Source of the DNA: Phytopseudomonas argentinensis
GTDB lineage: Bacteria; Pseudomonadota; Gammaproteobacteria; Pseudomonadales; Pseudomonadaceae
Direction of reading: 5' to 3'
Assembly (NCBI RefSeq): GCF_900113905.1
Contig: NZ_FORC01000004.1
Coordinates: 372,001 to 436,000 of the forward strand
DNA length: 64,000 nt
Each line of letters opens with the position of its first letter. Positions within the stretch are counted from its first letter, which is position 1. Position numbers and translations under genes: made by a program. Shown here in pieces: positions 19,423 to 28,143 of the stretch. The notes under the pieces were generated by a model. The model had not been told where the DNA came from and searched no databases. It worked only from the letters and a program-made list of their open reading frames with translations.

Positions 19423-20648
19423 GCAGCGAAGCCCGCCTCCATTTGGCCCACCCGGAACAACCACTGTTCGCCGCGCATCTGTTCCCGGCCGATTTCGGCA
19501 GCCGCAGCGCCACGGTCGAGCGCCTGGCCCGGCAGTTGGCAGCCAGCGCCGTGGAGCGCGACAAGGCCGGCGGCAGCGCACCGGCCGAGCGCCAATTGCT
19601 GCGCGGCAGCGGCCTGCTGACCCTCGCCGTGCCGCAGCAATTTGGTGGCCAAGGCGCAGCCTGGCCGGAGATCTACCGCATCGTGCGCCACCTGGCCGCG
19701 GCCGACAGTTCGCTGGCCCACCTGTTCGCCTTCCAGCATCTGCAGGTGGCGACCATCCAGCTGTTCGGCAGCCCCGAGCAGCAGCGCTACTGGCTGACCC
19801 GTACCGTGCAGGAAAACTGGTTCTGGGGTAACGCCACCAATGGCCGCGACACCGGCCTGGCGCTGAGCCCGCGCGAGGAGCACTTCGAACTCAACGGCAG
19901 CAAATCCTTCTGCTCCGGTGCATTGGGCGCCGATGCGCTGGTGATCAGCGCACCACGCGGCAATCGCCCAGACGACCGGGTGTTCATCGTGCTGCCGGGC
20001 GGGCGCGACGGCTTGAGCGTGAACAGTGACTGGGACGGCTTCGGCCAGCGCCAGACCGACAGCGGTACCGTGCAGTTCGAGCAGGTGTTCGTCGACAGCA
20101 GCGAGCTGCTTGGCCCGGTCGGCCCCAGCCCGCGCACCACCCTGCGCGCCTGCCTGTCGCAGCTGATCCTCACCCAGTTGTACCTGGGCAACGCCCAGGG
20201 CGCGCTCGATGCGGCGCTGCGCTACACCCGCGAGCAAAGCCGCGCCTGGCCGGCTTCCGGTGTGGCCAGAGCCAGCGACGACCCGTTCATCCAGCAGCGT
20301 TATGGCGATCTCTGGCTGCGTTATCGCGCCGCCGTGCCATTGGCCGAACATGCGGCCGTGCGCCTGCAGGGTGCCTGGGAGAAGTCGGCGCTGACCGCCG
20401 CCGAACGCGCCGAGGTCGCCCTGGCAATCAGCGAAGCCAAGGTGGTGGCGGTACGCGCCGCCCTGGATATCACCAGCCAGATCTTCGAAAACATGGGCGC
20501 CCGCGCCACCAGCTCGCGCTACGGCTTCGACCGTTTCTGGCGCAACGTGCGGGTGCACAGCCTGCACGACCCCGTCGACTACAAGGTGCGCGACCTCGGT
20601 CACTGGCTGCTCAGCGGCCAGGGCCCGCAAGCCTCGCTGTACAGCTGA
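19419..20648 (+). CDS. Acyl-CoA dehydrogenase-fold flavoenzyme (DszC/SfnB-like), sulfur scavenging
   Basis: A 409-residue protein of the acyl-CoA dehydrogenase superfamily, N-terminal helical, middle beta and C-terminal helical domains all present. It is the branch that includes DszC-type FMN monooxygenases and SfnB. Motifs include SLAHLFAFQHLQ, NGSKSFCSGALGAD and DWDGFGQRQTDSGTV. The usual catalytic glutamate of true acyl-CoA dehydrogenases is not evident, which fits a flavin-dependent oxygenase. It would act on an organosulfur substrate in the cytosol with reduced flavin supplied by a separate reductase, none of which is encoded nearby. It starts within the stop of the preceding gene (ATGA). 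Confidence 0.75.
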   Translation: MSSEARLHLAHPEQPLFAAHLFPADFGSRSATVERLARQLAASAVERDKAGGSAPAERQLLRGSGLLTLAVPQQFGGQGAAWPEIYRIVRHLAAADSSLAHLFAFQHLQVATIQLFGSPEQQRYWLTRTVQENWFWGNATNGRDTGLALSPREEHFELNGSKSFCSGALGADALVISAPRGNRPDDRVFIVLPGGRDGLSVNSDWDGFGQRQTDSGTVQFEQVFVDSSELLGPVGPSPRTTLRACLSQLILTQLYLGNAQGALDAALRYTREQSRAWPASGVARASDDPFIQQRYGDLWLRYRAAVPLAEHAAVRLQGAWEKSALTAAERAEVALAISEAKVVAVRAALDITSQIFENMGARATSSRYGFDRFWRNVRVHSLHDPVDYKVRDLGHWLLSGQGPQASLYS

Positions 20649-20678
20649 TCGCGCCCCGTAAAACAAACACCATTCGCC

Positions 20679-20692
20679 ACCGGACCACCGGA
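20679..20692 (+). promoter_or_regulatory. Repeated motif ACCGGACCACCGGA, copy upstream of sfnB-like gene
   Basis: This is a second exact copy of the 14-mer found at 18372-18385. It lies in the 111-nt gap between two monooxygenase-like genes, 67 nt before the next start codon, which suggests an internal promoter or control point. The gap is unusually long for this otherwise tightly packed unit. Confidence 0.35.
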
Positions 20693-20759
20693 GCCTCGAT
20701 TGCCCGCCGCAGCGCGCCCACCCCGCGGCGCTGCGGTACAGCCACACGATGAGGTTCAC

Positions 20760-22004
20760 ATGACCAGTCCGATTACCCTCGAGGACAGCGCCTGCGCTCA
20801 GGACGTCGCGCCGCCGCTACACCCCGCCGCCATTCTGGCCAGCGATGCCGATGCGCTGGAGGCCGCCCATGCCCTGGCCCGCGCCGCCGAGGCCGGCGTT
20901 ATCCAGCGTGACCGCGAGCGGCGCCTGCCGTGGGAGCTGGTGGAGCGTTTCACCGCCAGCGGCCTGGGCAGCATCGCCGTGCCGCGCGCATTCGGCGGCC
21001 CGCAGCTGTCATACCTGACCATCGCCGAGGTGTTTCGCATCATCAGCGCCGTGGACCCGGCATTGGGGCAGATCCCGCAGAACCACTTCGGCCTGATCGG
21101 CCTGCTGCACGCCGCCGCCAGCCCGGCGCAACAGCAACGCCTGTTCGCCAGCGTGCTGGCCGGCTGGCGCATCGGTAACGGCGGCCCGGAGCGCGGCAGC
21201 AAGCACACTCTGGATATCCAGGCGCGGCTGATCCAACGGGGCGGCCGCTGGCTGCTCAGCGGCGAGAAGTTCTATTCCACCGGCGCCCTGTTCGCCCACT
21301 GGGTCACTGCCAAGGCGCTGGACGATCAGGGCCGCCCGTGGCTGGCCTTTGTCCAGCGCGGCCGCCCGGGCCTGCGCATCGTCAACGACTGGTCCGGCTT
21401 CGGCCAGCGCACCACCGCCAGCGGCACCGTGCTGCTCGATGAGGTGCAAGTCGACGAAGGCAACCTCGTGCCGCTTTGGCCGCTGACCGACAAGCCGAGC
21501 ATCCAGGGCGCCTTTTCCCAGCTGATCCAGTCCGCCATCGATCTGGGCATCGCCGACGGAGCCCTCCGCGATGCCATCGCCTTCGTGCGCGACAAAGCGC
21601 GGCCGTGGATCGATGCCAAGGTCGAGCGCGCCGGTGACGATCCGTACGTGATCACCGATGTCGGTCGCCTGCAGATCGAGCTGCACGCCGCCGAAGCGCT
21701 GCTGCACAAAGCCGCGCGCGTGCTCGATGAAACGGTTGCGGCGCCCATCGACGCCGATGCCGCCGCCCGCGCCTCCATCGCCGTGGCCGAAGCCAAGGCG
21801 CTGACCACCGAGATCAGTCTGCAAGCCAGCGAAAAGCTGCTGGAGCTGGCCGGCAGCCGCGCCACCCTGGCCGAGTTCGGCCTCGACCGTCATTGGCGCA
21901 ATGCGCGCACCCACACCCTGCACGACCCGGTGCGCTGGAAGTACCACGCCATCGGCGCCTGGCACCTCAACGGCAACCGCCCGAACCGCCATTCCTGGAT
22001 CTGA
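20760..22004 (+). CDS. sfnB: SfnB-family sulfur acquisition oxidoreductase
   Basis: A 414-residue acyl-CoA-dehydrogenase-fold protein of the SfnB type, which pseudomonads use under sulfate limitation for dimethyl sulfone and similar compounds. SAVDPALGQIPQNHFGLIGLL, GNGGPERGSKHT, GEKFYSTGALFAHW and DWSGFGQRTTASGTVLLDEV are the family motifs. The C-terminal RATLAEFGLDRHWRNARTHTLHDPVRWKY is almost shared with the next gene, so the two are tandem paralogs. ATG 20760 follows GAGGTTCAC. It would act in the cytosol with FMNH2, and the exact substrate is unknown. Confidence 0.82.
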   Translation: MTSPITLEDSACAQDVAPPLHPAAILASDADALEAAHALARAAEAGVIQRDRERRLPWELVERFTASGLGSIAVPRAFGGPQLSYLTIAEVFRIISAVDPALGQIPQNHFGLIGLLHAAASPAQQQRLFASVLAGWRIGNGGPERGSKHTLDIQARLIQRGGRWLLSGEKFYSTGALFAHWVTAKALDDQGRPWLAFVQRGRPGLRIVNDWSGFGQRTTASGTVLLDEVQVDEGNLVPLWPLTDKPSIQGAFSQLIQSAIDLGIADGALRDAIAFVRDKARPWIDAKVERAGDDPYVITDVGRLQIELHAAEALLHKAARVLDETVAAPIDADAAARASIAVAEAKALTTEISLQASEKLLELAGSRATLAEFGLDRHWRNARTHTLHDPVRWKYHAIGAWHLNGNRPNRHSWI

Positions 22005-22007
22005 GCC

Positions 22008-23207
22008 ATGAACGCACTTCTCAAAACCGCAGCGGTAAAGATCCGCGACGACGCCGAGGCACTGGCCACCGCCGACCGCCTGGCCGGGCATTTCGTAACC
22101 GGCGCCGCCGAGCGCGATGCCGAACGCCAGTTGCCCTATGGCGAGCTGGAACAGTTCAGCCAGTCCGGCCTCGGCGGCATCAGCGTGCCCAGCGAGCATG
22201 GCGGCGCCGGTGTTTCCAGCGTCACCCTGGCCAGGGTCATCGCCCGCATCGCCCAGGCGGACGGCTCGCTGGGGCAAATCCCGCAAAACCATTTCTACGC
22301 CCTGGAGGTGCTGCGCGTGAACGGCAGCGATGCGCAGCAGCGCCGCCTGTATGCCGAGGTGCTGGCCGGCCAGCGCTTTGGCAATGCCCTGGCCGAGCTG
22401 GGCACCAGGACGGCGCTGGATCGCAACACCCGCCTGACCCGCACGGCCGACGGTTATCGCATCGATGGGCGCAAGTTCTACTGCACCGGGGCGCTGTTCG
22501 CCCAGCGCATTCCGACCCTGGCGATCGACGAAAACGGTGTCGGCTTTCTGGCCTTCGTGCCGCGCCAGGCAGGCGGCGTGCAGGTGATCGATGACTGGAG
22601 CGGCTTCGGCCAGCGCACCACCGGCAGCGGCAGCGTGGTGTTCGACGGCGTTGCAGTGGCTGCAGATGACGTGGTGCCGTTCCAGAGCGCCTTCGAGCGC
22701 CCGACCACCGTCGGCCCCTTCGCTCAATTGCTGCACGCCGCCATCGACACCGGCATCGCCCGCGGCGCCTACGAAGACCTGCTGCACTTCGTGCGGCACA
22801 AGTCGCGGCCGTGGATCGACGCTGGCATCGACAAGGCCAGTGACGACCCGCTGACCCAGCAGGAAATCGGCAAGCTACGCGTGCGCCTGGCGGCCAGCGA
22901 GGCGCTGCTGGAGCGGGCTGGTGAATTCGTCGACCTTGCCCAGGCCGCCCCGGATGCCGACAGCGTGGCTGCGGCCTCGGTTGCGGTGGCCGAAGCCAGG
23001 GCCATCAGCACGGAAACCTCGCTGCTGCTCGGCAGCAAGCTGCTGGAGCTGGCCGGAAGCCGCGCCACCCTCGCCGAACACGGCCTCGACCGCCACTGGC
23101 GCAACGCCCGCACCCACACCCTGCACGACCCGGTGCGCTGGAAATACCACGCCGTCGGCGACTTCTACCTCAACGACCGCCTGCCGCCACGCCGGGGGAC
23201 CATCTGA
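22008..23207 (+). CDS. SfnB-family sulfur acquisition oxidoreductase (tandem paralog)
   Basis: A 399-residue second SfnB-type protein, 3 nt after the first. It shares QIPQNHF, DWSGFGQRTT, KSRPWIDAGIDKASDDP and the C-terminal LAEHGLDRHWRNARTHTLHDP segment with its neighbour, which indicates tandem duplication. Its substrate-contacting regions differ (FYCTGALFAQRIPTLAID). It would be a flavin-dependent enzyme for desulfurisation of an organosulfur compound. Its stop overlaps the next start by 1 nt (TGATG), so translation is coupled to the LLM monooxygenase. Confidence 0.82.
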   Translation: MNALLKTAAVKIRDDAEALATADRLAGHFVTGAAERDAERQLPYGELEQFSQSGLGGISVPSEHGGAGVSSVTLARVIARIAQADGSLGQIPQNHFYALEVLRVNGSDAQQRRLYAEVLAGQRFGNALAELGTRTALDRNTRLTRTADGYRIDGRKFYCTGALFAQRIPTLAIDENGVGFLAFVPRQAGGVQVIDDWSGFGQRTTGSGSVVFDGVAVAADDVVPFQSAFERPTTVGPFAQLLHAAIDTGIARGAYEDLLHFVRHKSRPWIDAGIDKASDDPLTQQEIGKLRVRLAASEALLERAGEFVDLAQAAPDADSVAAASVAVAEARAISTETSLLLGSKLLELAGSRATLAEHGLDRHWRNARTHTLHDPVRWKYHAVGDFYLNDRLPPRRGTI

Positions 23208-24625
23208 TGAGCAAGCAGATTCTTCTCAACGCCTTCAACATGAACTGCGTCGGGCATATCCATCATGGTTTGTGGACGCACCCGCGCGACCAGTCGACCG
23301 AATTCAACAGCCTGAGCTACTGGACCGACCTGGCCCAGCTGCTCGAGCGCGGGCTGTTCGACGGGCTGTTCATCGCCGACATCCTTGGCGTTTATGACGT
23401 GTACGGCAGCGGAATCGACCTGCCCCTGCAGGAAGCCATCCAGCTGCCGGTCAATGACCCGCTGCTGCTGGTCTCGGCCATGGCCGGCGTCACCCAGCAC
23501 CTGGGTTTCGGGGTGACCGCCAACCTCAGCTACGAGGCGCCCTACACCTTCGCCCGCAGGCTCTCCACCCTCGATCACCTGACCGACGGTCGCATCGGCT
23601 GGAACATCGTCACCGGCTATCTGGACAGTGCGGCCAAGGCCATGGGGCTGAGCCAGCAGGTCGAACACGACCGCCGCTACGACCAGGCCGACGAATACCT
23701 GGAAGTGCTCTACAAGCTGCTGGAGGGCAGCTGGCAGGACGACGCCGTGCTCGCCGACCGCGAGCGGCGCATCTACGCCCAGCCCAGCAAGGTGCACAAG
23801 GTGCGCCACCATGGTGAGTTCTACCAGGTAGACGGTTACCACCTCAGCCAGCCGTCGCCGCAGCGTACGCCGCTGCTGTTCCAGGCTGGCTCGTCAGCAC
23901 GCGGCTCGCGCTTCGCCGGCCAGCACGCCGAATGCGTGTTCATTGGCGGCAATGGCTTCGAGGCGGTGCGCGCCCAGGTCGAACAGGTGCGGGCCAGCGC
24001 CGTGGCGGCCGGGCGCGGGCCAGATGCGATCAAGGTGTTCATGGGCATTGGCGTGATCGTCGCGCGCACCGAAGCCGAAGCGCGCGGCAAACACGCCGAG
24101 TACCTGTGCTACGCCAGCCCGGAAGCCGGCATCGCGCACTTCTCCAGCTCCACCGGGATCGACCTGGCGGCCTTTGGCCTCGACGAACCGATCCTGGCGC
24201 GCAAGACCAACGCCATCGAATCGGTGGTGAAAACCTTCAGCGGCTGGACCAAGCGCCGCCTGCTGGAACAACACGCACTTGGCGGCCGTTATCCGCTGGT
24301 GATCGGCTCGCCCGCCCAGGTGGCCGACCAGCTGATCGCCTGGATCGATGCCACCGGACTGGACGGCTTCAACCTCACCCGCATCGTCACCCCGGAAAGC
24401 TACGCCGATTTCATCGAGCTGGTGATTCCCGAGCTGCAACAACGCGGGCGCTACAAGACCGCCTACTCAGGCGGCGCCCTGCGCCACAAGCTGTTTGGCA
24501 ACGGCCCACGGCTGCCCGCCAACCACCCTGGCGCAGCCTGGCGCGACCCCGCATGCCTGCAACACGACACCACCGGCTATCACAACCTGCGAGGCCTCAG
24601 CGCAAACGCCCTGAGCCTGCTCTGA
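23207..24625 (+). CDS. LLM-class FMN-dependent monooxygenase (NtaA/SnaA/DszA family)
   Basis: A 472-residue TIM-barrel flavin monooxygenase of the luciferase-like family. The NtaA/SnaA/DszA branch is shown by LLNAFNMNCVGHIHHGLWTHPRDQ, SYEAPYTFARRLSTLDHLTDGRIGWNIVTGY, and the SPQRTPLLFQAGSSARGS flavin-site segment. Such enzymes take reduced FMN from a partner reductase and oxidise sulfones, sulfonates or amino-polycarboxylates. Next to three SfnB/DszC-like genes, a two-step oxygenolytic desulfurisation like DszC then DszA is a natural model, though it remains inference. No flavin reductase gene is in the cluster. Confidence 0.85.
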   Translation: MSKQILLNAFNMNCVGHIHHGLWTHPRDQSTEFNSLSYWTDLAQLLERGLFDGLFIADILGVYDVYGSGIDLPLQEAIQLPVNDPLLLVSAMAGVTQHLGFGVTANLSYEAPYTFARRLSTLDHLTDGRIGWNIVTGYLDSAAKAMGLSQQVEHDRRYDQADEYLEVLYKLLEGSWQDDAVLADRERRIYAQPSKVHKVRHHGEFYQVDGYHLSQPSPQRTPLLFQAGSSARGSRFAGQHAECVFIGGNGFEAVRAQVEQVRASAVAAGRGPDAIKVFMGIGVIVARTEAEARGKHAEYLCYASPEAGIAHFSSSTGIDLAAFGLDEPILARKTNAIESVVKTFSGWTKRRLLEQHALGGRYPLVIGSPAQVADQLIAWIDATGLDGFNLTRIVTPESYADFIELVIPELQQRGRYKTAYSGGALRHKLFGNGPRLPANHPGAAWRDPACLQHDTTGYHNLRGLSANALSLL

Positions 24626-24645
24626 GCACAACAAGGACGCTAATC

Positions 24646-25437
24646 ATGATTAAACCGTTGAAAACCCTGATCCTCGGCGCCCTGCTGGCCAGCTCGCTGG
24701 CCCATGCCGAATCCCCCCTCAAACTCGGCACTACCGCTGCCTTCGCGCCGCCCCTGGAAGTGGCCGTGGCCGAAGCCAGGAAGCAGGGGCTGGACGTGGA
24801 ACTGGTCGAGTTCACCGACTGGATCGCTCCCAACGTCAGCCTGGCCAATGGCGATATCGACGTGAACTACTTCCAGCACATCCCCTTCCTGGAAAACGCC
24901 AAGGCCGAAGGCGGCTACGACCTGGTGCCGGTGGCGCGCGGGGTGATCAACAACGTCGGCCTCTACTCCAAAACACACAAGGATTTCGCCAGCCTGCCGG
25001 ACGGCGCCAAGGTGGCCATCGCCAACGACCCGGTCAACGGCGGGCGCGGCCTGCAACTGCTGCAAAAAGCCGGGCTGATCGAGCTCAAACCGGGCGTCGG
25101 CTACAAGGCGACCCAGCAGGACATCACCGCCAACCCGAAGAACATCCGCATCATCGAGCTGGAGGCCGTGCAACTGGTGCGCGCCTATGACGAGGTCGAT
25201 CTGGTACAGGGCTACCCGGCCTACATCCGCCTGGCCAAGACCTTCGATCCCGCCTCGGCCCTGCTGTTCGACGGCGTGGATCACCCCGAGTACATCATCC
25301 AGTTCGTCACCCAGCCGGCGAAAGCAGAGGATCCGCGCCTGCTCAAGTTCATCGATATCTACCAGCACTCCCCGGCGGTGCGCGCCGCCCTCGACAAGGC
25401 CCACGGCAACCTCTACCAGGCCGGCTGGGAGAGCTGA
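24646..25437 (+). CDS. metQ: MetQ/NlpA-family ABC substrate-binding protein
   Basis: A 263-residue periplasmic binding protein of the NlpA/MetQ family (KLGTTAAFAPPLEVAVAEARKQGLDVELVEFTDW; NGDIDVNYFQHIPFLE; IIELEAVQLVRAYDEVDLVQGYP). Unlike E. coli MetQ there is no lipobox cysteine. The signal peptide ends LASSLAHA-E, so it should be soluble in the periplasm. It feeds the MetN-MetI pair encoded next. In a sulfur-scavenging cluster the cargo may be methionine, its sulfoxide or another thioether. ATG 24646 follows AAGGACGC. Confidence 0.85.
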   Translation: MIKPLKTLILGALLASSLAHAESPLKLGTTAAFAPPLEVAVAEARKQGLDVELVEFTDWIAPNVSLANGDIDVNYFQHIPFLENAKAEGGYDLVPVARGVINNVGLYSKTHKDFASLPDGAKVAIANDPVNGGRGLQLLQKAGLIELKPGVGYKATQQDITANPKNIRIIELEAVQLVRAYDEVDLVQGYPAYIRLAKTFDPASALLFDGVDHPEYIIQFVTQPAKAEDPRLLKFIDIYQHSPAVRAALDKAHGNLYQAGWES

Positions 25438-25438
25438 C

Positions 25439-26536
25439 ATGAGCGGTTTCGATCCCTTTCTGCAGCAAGCCGCCGCAGCCAGCCGCGTCACCCAGGCGCA
25501 CCTGCGCTTCGAGCGCCTGGGCAAGACCTACGAGGGCGCCCAGGGCCCGGTTCAGGCGCTGCGCGATATCGAGCTGGCGATCGAACGCGGCGAAGTGTTC
25601 GGCATCATCGGCCGCAGCGGCGCGGGCAAATCCTCGCTGCTGCGCACGATCAACCGCCTGGAACGGCCCAGCAGCGGCCGCGTGCTGATCGACGGCAGCG
25701 ACATCGCCGGCTATGACGATGACGCCCTGGTGGCGCTGCGCCGGCGCATCGGCATGATCTTCCAGCACTTCAACCTGATGTCCGCCAAGACCGTATGGCA
25801 AAACGTCGAGCTACCGCTCAAGGTCGCTGGCGTGCCGCGTGATGCGCGCCAGCGCAAGGTGCGCGAGCTGCTCGAACTGGTCGGCCTCGAGGACAAGCAC
25901 TGCGCCTACCCGGCGCAGCTGTCCGGCGGGCAGAAACAGCGCGTGGGCATCGCCCGCGCCCTGGTGCATGACCCGCAGATTCTGCTCTGCGACGAAGCCA
26001 CCAGCGCCCTCGACCCGGAAACCACCCAGGCCATTCTCGGCCTGCTGCGCGAGATCAACCGGCGCCTGGGCCTGACCGTGGTGCTGATCACCCACGAGAT
26101 GGCAGTGATCCGCGAGATCTGCGACCGCGTGGTGGTGCTGGAGCGTGGTGCAGTGGTCGAGCAAGGGCCGGTGTGGCAGGTCTTCGGCGCGCCGCGCCAC
26201 GACGTCACCCGCACCCTGCTCGCACCGCTGCAGCATGCCCTGCCGGCGAGCCTGCAACAGCGCTTGCAGCTAGAGCGCGGCAGCAGCGCGGATGACCTGG
26301 TGCTGCGCCTGCACTTCGCCGGTACGGGCCTGGAACCCGATCTGCCGGCGCTTGGCGCGGCGCTGGGAGGTCGCGCCACCTTGCTCGACGCCAGCCTGGA
26401 GCAGATTCAGGGCCACGCCGTGGGCCACCTGATCCTGTCCGTCGGACCATCAACCCTAGGCCATGCAGTGCTGATCGAAAACGCCCGCGCGCTGGCCGAC
26501 CATGTGGAGGTACTGGGTTATGTCGCTGCTGTTTGA
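25439..26536 (+). CDS. metN: Methionine-type ABC transporter ATPase with NIL domain
   Basis: A 365-residue ATPase. It has Walker A GRSGAGKSS (~58-66), Q-loop FQHFNLM, signature LSGGQKQRVGIARAL, Walker B ILLCDEATSALDPE and H-switch LITHEMAV. A C-terminal NIL/ACT-like domain (~285-365) is known in MetN to bind methionine and shut the transporter down. The N-terminus is ~25 residues longer than in E. coli MetN. It begins 1 nt after the metQ-like stop and overlaps the permease gene by 17 nt, so the three are translationally linked. Confidence 0.9.
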   Translation: MSGFDPFLQQAAAASRVTQAHLRFERLGKTYEGAQGPVQALRDIELAIERGEVFGIIGRSGAGKSSLLRTINRLERPSSGRVLIDGSDIAGYDDDALVALRRRIGMIFQHFNLMSAKTVWQNVELPLKVAGVPRDARQRKVRELLELVGLEDKHCAYPAQLSGGQKQRVGIARALVHDPQILLCDEATSALDPETTQAILGLLREINRRLGLTVVLITHEMAVIREICDRVVVLERGAVVEQGPVWQVFGAPRHDVTRTLLAPLQHALPASLQQRLQLERGSSADDLVLRLHFAGTGLEPDLPALGAALGGRATLLDASLEQIQGHAVGHLILSVGPSTLGHAVLIENARALADHVEVLGYVAAV

Positions 26537-27170
26537 ACGCCTCTGGCAAGGCCTGCTCGACACCCTGCTGATGGTTGGCGTGTCGTCCCTGCTCGCGCTG
26601 TTGGCCGGCATTCCGCTCGCGGTATTTCTGGTCACCAGCAGCCGGGGTGGCATCTTCGAGGCGCCGCGGCTGAATCGGGTGCTCGGCGCCATCGTCAACC
26701 TGTTCCGCTCCGTCCCCTTCCTGATCCTGATGGTCGCGCTGATCCCCTTCACCCGCTTGATCGTCGGCACCACCTACGGCGTCTGGGCCGCCGTGGTGCC
26801 CCTGACCATCGCCGCCACGCCGTTCTTCGCCCGTATCGCCGAAGTCAGCCTGCGCGAAGTCGACCACGGCCTGATCGAAGCCGCCCAGGCCATGGGCTGT
26901 CGCCGCCGACATATCGTCTGGCACGTGCTGCTGCCCGAGGCCCTGCCGGGCATCGTTGGCGGCTTCACCATAACCCTGGTCACCATGATCAACTCCTCGG
27001 CCATGGCCGGCGCCATCGGTGCAGGCGGCCTGGGCGATCTGGCCTACCGCTACGGCTATCAGCGCTTTGATACCCAGGTGATGCTGACGGTGATCGTCGT
27101 CTTGGTGGTGATGGTCAGCTTCATCCAGTTCGGTGGCGACAGGCTGGCGCAGCGGTTGAACAAACGCTGA
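26520..27170 (+). CDS. metI: Methionine-type ABC transporter permease
   Basis: A 216-residue inner-membrane permease with about five membrane segments. The EAA loop is EAAQAMGCRRRHIVWHVLLPEALPGI, and NSSAMAGAIGAGGLGDLAYRYGYQRF is the MetI hallmark. The ATG at 26520 is preceded by GGAGGT inside the end of metN; the GTG at 26502 lies before that site and is rejected. It completes the MetQNI importer and ends the rightward sulfur unit, 6 nt before the convergent AraC gene. Confidence 0.9.
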   Translation: MSLLFERLWQGLLDTLLMVGVSSLLALLAGIPLAVFLVTSSRGGIFEAPRLNRVLGAIVNLFRSVPFLILMVALIPFTRLIVGTTYGVWAAVVPLTIAATPFFARIAEVSLREVDHGLIEAAQAMGCRRRHIVWHVLLPEALPGIVGGFTITLVTMINSSAMAGAIGAGGLGDLAYRYGYQRFDTQVMLTVIVVLVVMVSFIQFGGDRLAQRLNKR

Positions 27171-27176
27171 CCGGGG

Positions 27177-28025
27177 CTAGCGTCGCGCGTCGAGCGAGTG
27201 CTGCTGCTCCTGAGCAAGCCAGGCCTTTGGCGACAAGCCGCACTGGGACTTGAACGCACGTGACAACGCGGGTTCGCTGCTGTAGCCCGCTTCCTCGGCG
27301 ATCAGCCGCAGCGGCTGGCCATTCTTCAGCCACTTCTGCACCAACCCGATACGCCAGCGCTGCAGATAACCGGCCGGCGTTTCCCCCACCACCTCACGAA
27401 ACTGGTTGGCGAAGACACTGCGCGACATGCCCGCCAGGCTGGCCAGGGACTCCACCGACCAGGGCTGCGCGGGTGTCTGGTGGATCGCCGCAAGGGCGTG
27501 GCGCAATTGCGGATGTGCCAAGCCCGTGATCAGCCCGGCCTGGGTGCTGCCGAGTTCCATCAGGTGGCGCAACAGCTGGATGAGCAACACCTCGAACAGG
27601 CGATCCAGCATTGCCTGCCGCCCGCAGTTGGTCGCCTGTGCTTCGGCGAACAGCAGCGTCAGTATCGGCACGCAATCGGGCAAGGTGGCAAGCGGCAGGC
27701 ACAGGCAGCTGGGCAGCGCACTGGCGAGCGGGTTAGCCGCATGGCCCTCGAAGACGATGTGCGCGCAGACGAACTCGGCGCCCTGCGCCTGATCGGTCAC
27801 GAAACGGTGCGCGAGGGGCCGCGGATAGAACAGCAAGGTCGGCCCAGCCAGCCGATGTGCACGCGTGCTGCCATGCCACACTTCAGCCTCGCCCTGGCGC
27901 AACAGATGCAGCTGGCCATACGGCAGGCTGCCATCCAGAGTGTTGATGCCGCACAGCGGGCCGGCCTGGAACGTGCGGGCGCTGACCGAGAAATGGCCCA
28001 GCAAACCCTCGAGGCGATCAACCAT
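27177..28025 (-). CDS. AraC-family transcriptional regulator with cupin sensor domain
   Basis: A 282-residue regulator. Residues ~1-160 form a cupin-type sensor (SLPYGQLHLLRQGEAEVWHG, the AraC cupin_6 kind). Two helix-turn-helix motifs follow at ~185-275 (LASLAGMSRSVFANQFREVVGETPAGYLQRWR and the ending SSEPALSRAFKSQCGLSPKAW). It faces the hydrolase gene divergently over 118 nt, so that gene is its most likely target, together with itself. The sulfur genes lie convergently behind it and are less likely targets. The ligand is unknown. Confidence 0.88.
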   Translation of the reverse strand: MVDRLEGLLGHFSVSARTFQAGPLCGINTLDGSLPYGQLHLLRQGEAEVWHGSTRAHRLAGPTLLFYPRPLAHRFVTDQAQGAEFVCAHIVFEGHAANPLASALPSCLCLPLATLPDCVPILTLLFAEAQATNCGRQAMLDRLFEVLLIQLLRHLMELGSTQAGLITGLAHPQLRHALAAIHQTPAQPWSVESLASLAGMSRSVFANQFREVVGETPAGYLQRWRIGLVQKWLKNGQPLRLIAEEAGYSSEPALSRAFKSQCGLSPKAWLAQEQQHSLDARR

Positions 28026-28143
28026 AAAAATACGATCCGTTAAGAATTATGGACGATTAGTGATATTTCGTATCATCAAGCCCTAGATACTGTTCCTCGT
28101 CAACACAGCGAACCATCCAACTCAAACGCTAGAGGAACAGGTC

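Noticed and set aside
21009..22799. A 596-codon minus-strand open frame opposite the two sfnB-like genes
   Set aside because: Mirror artefact of the codon pattern in the tandem paralogs; no domain and no start signal.
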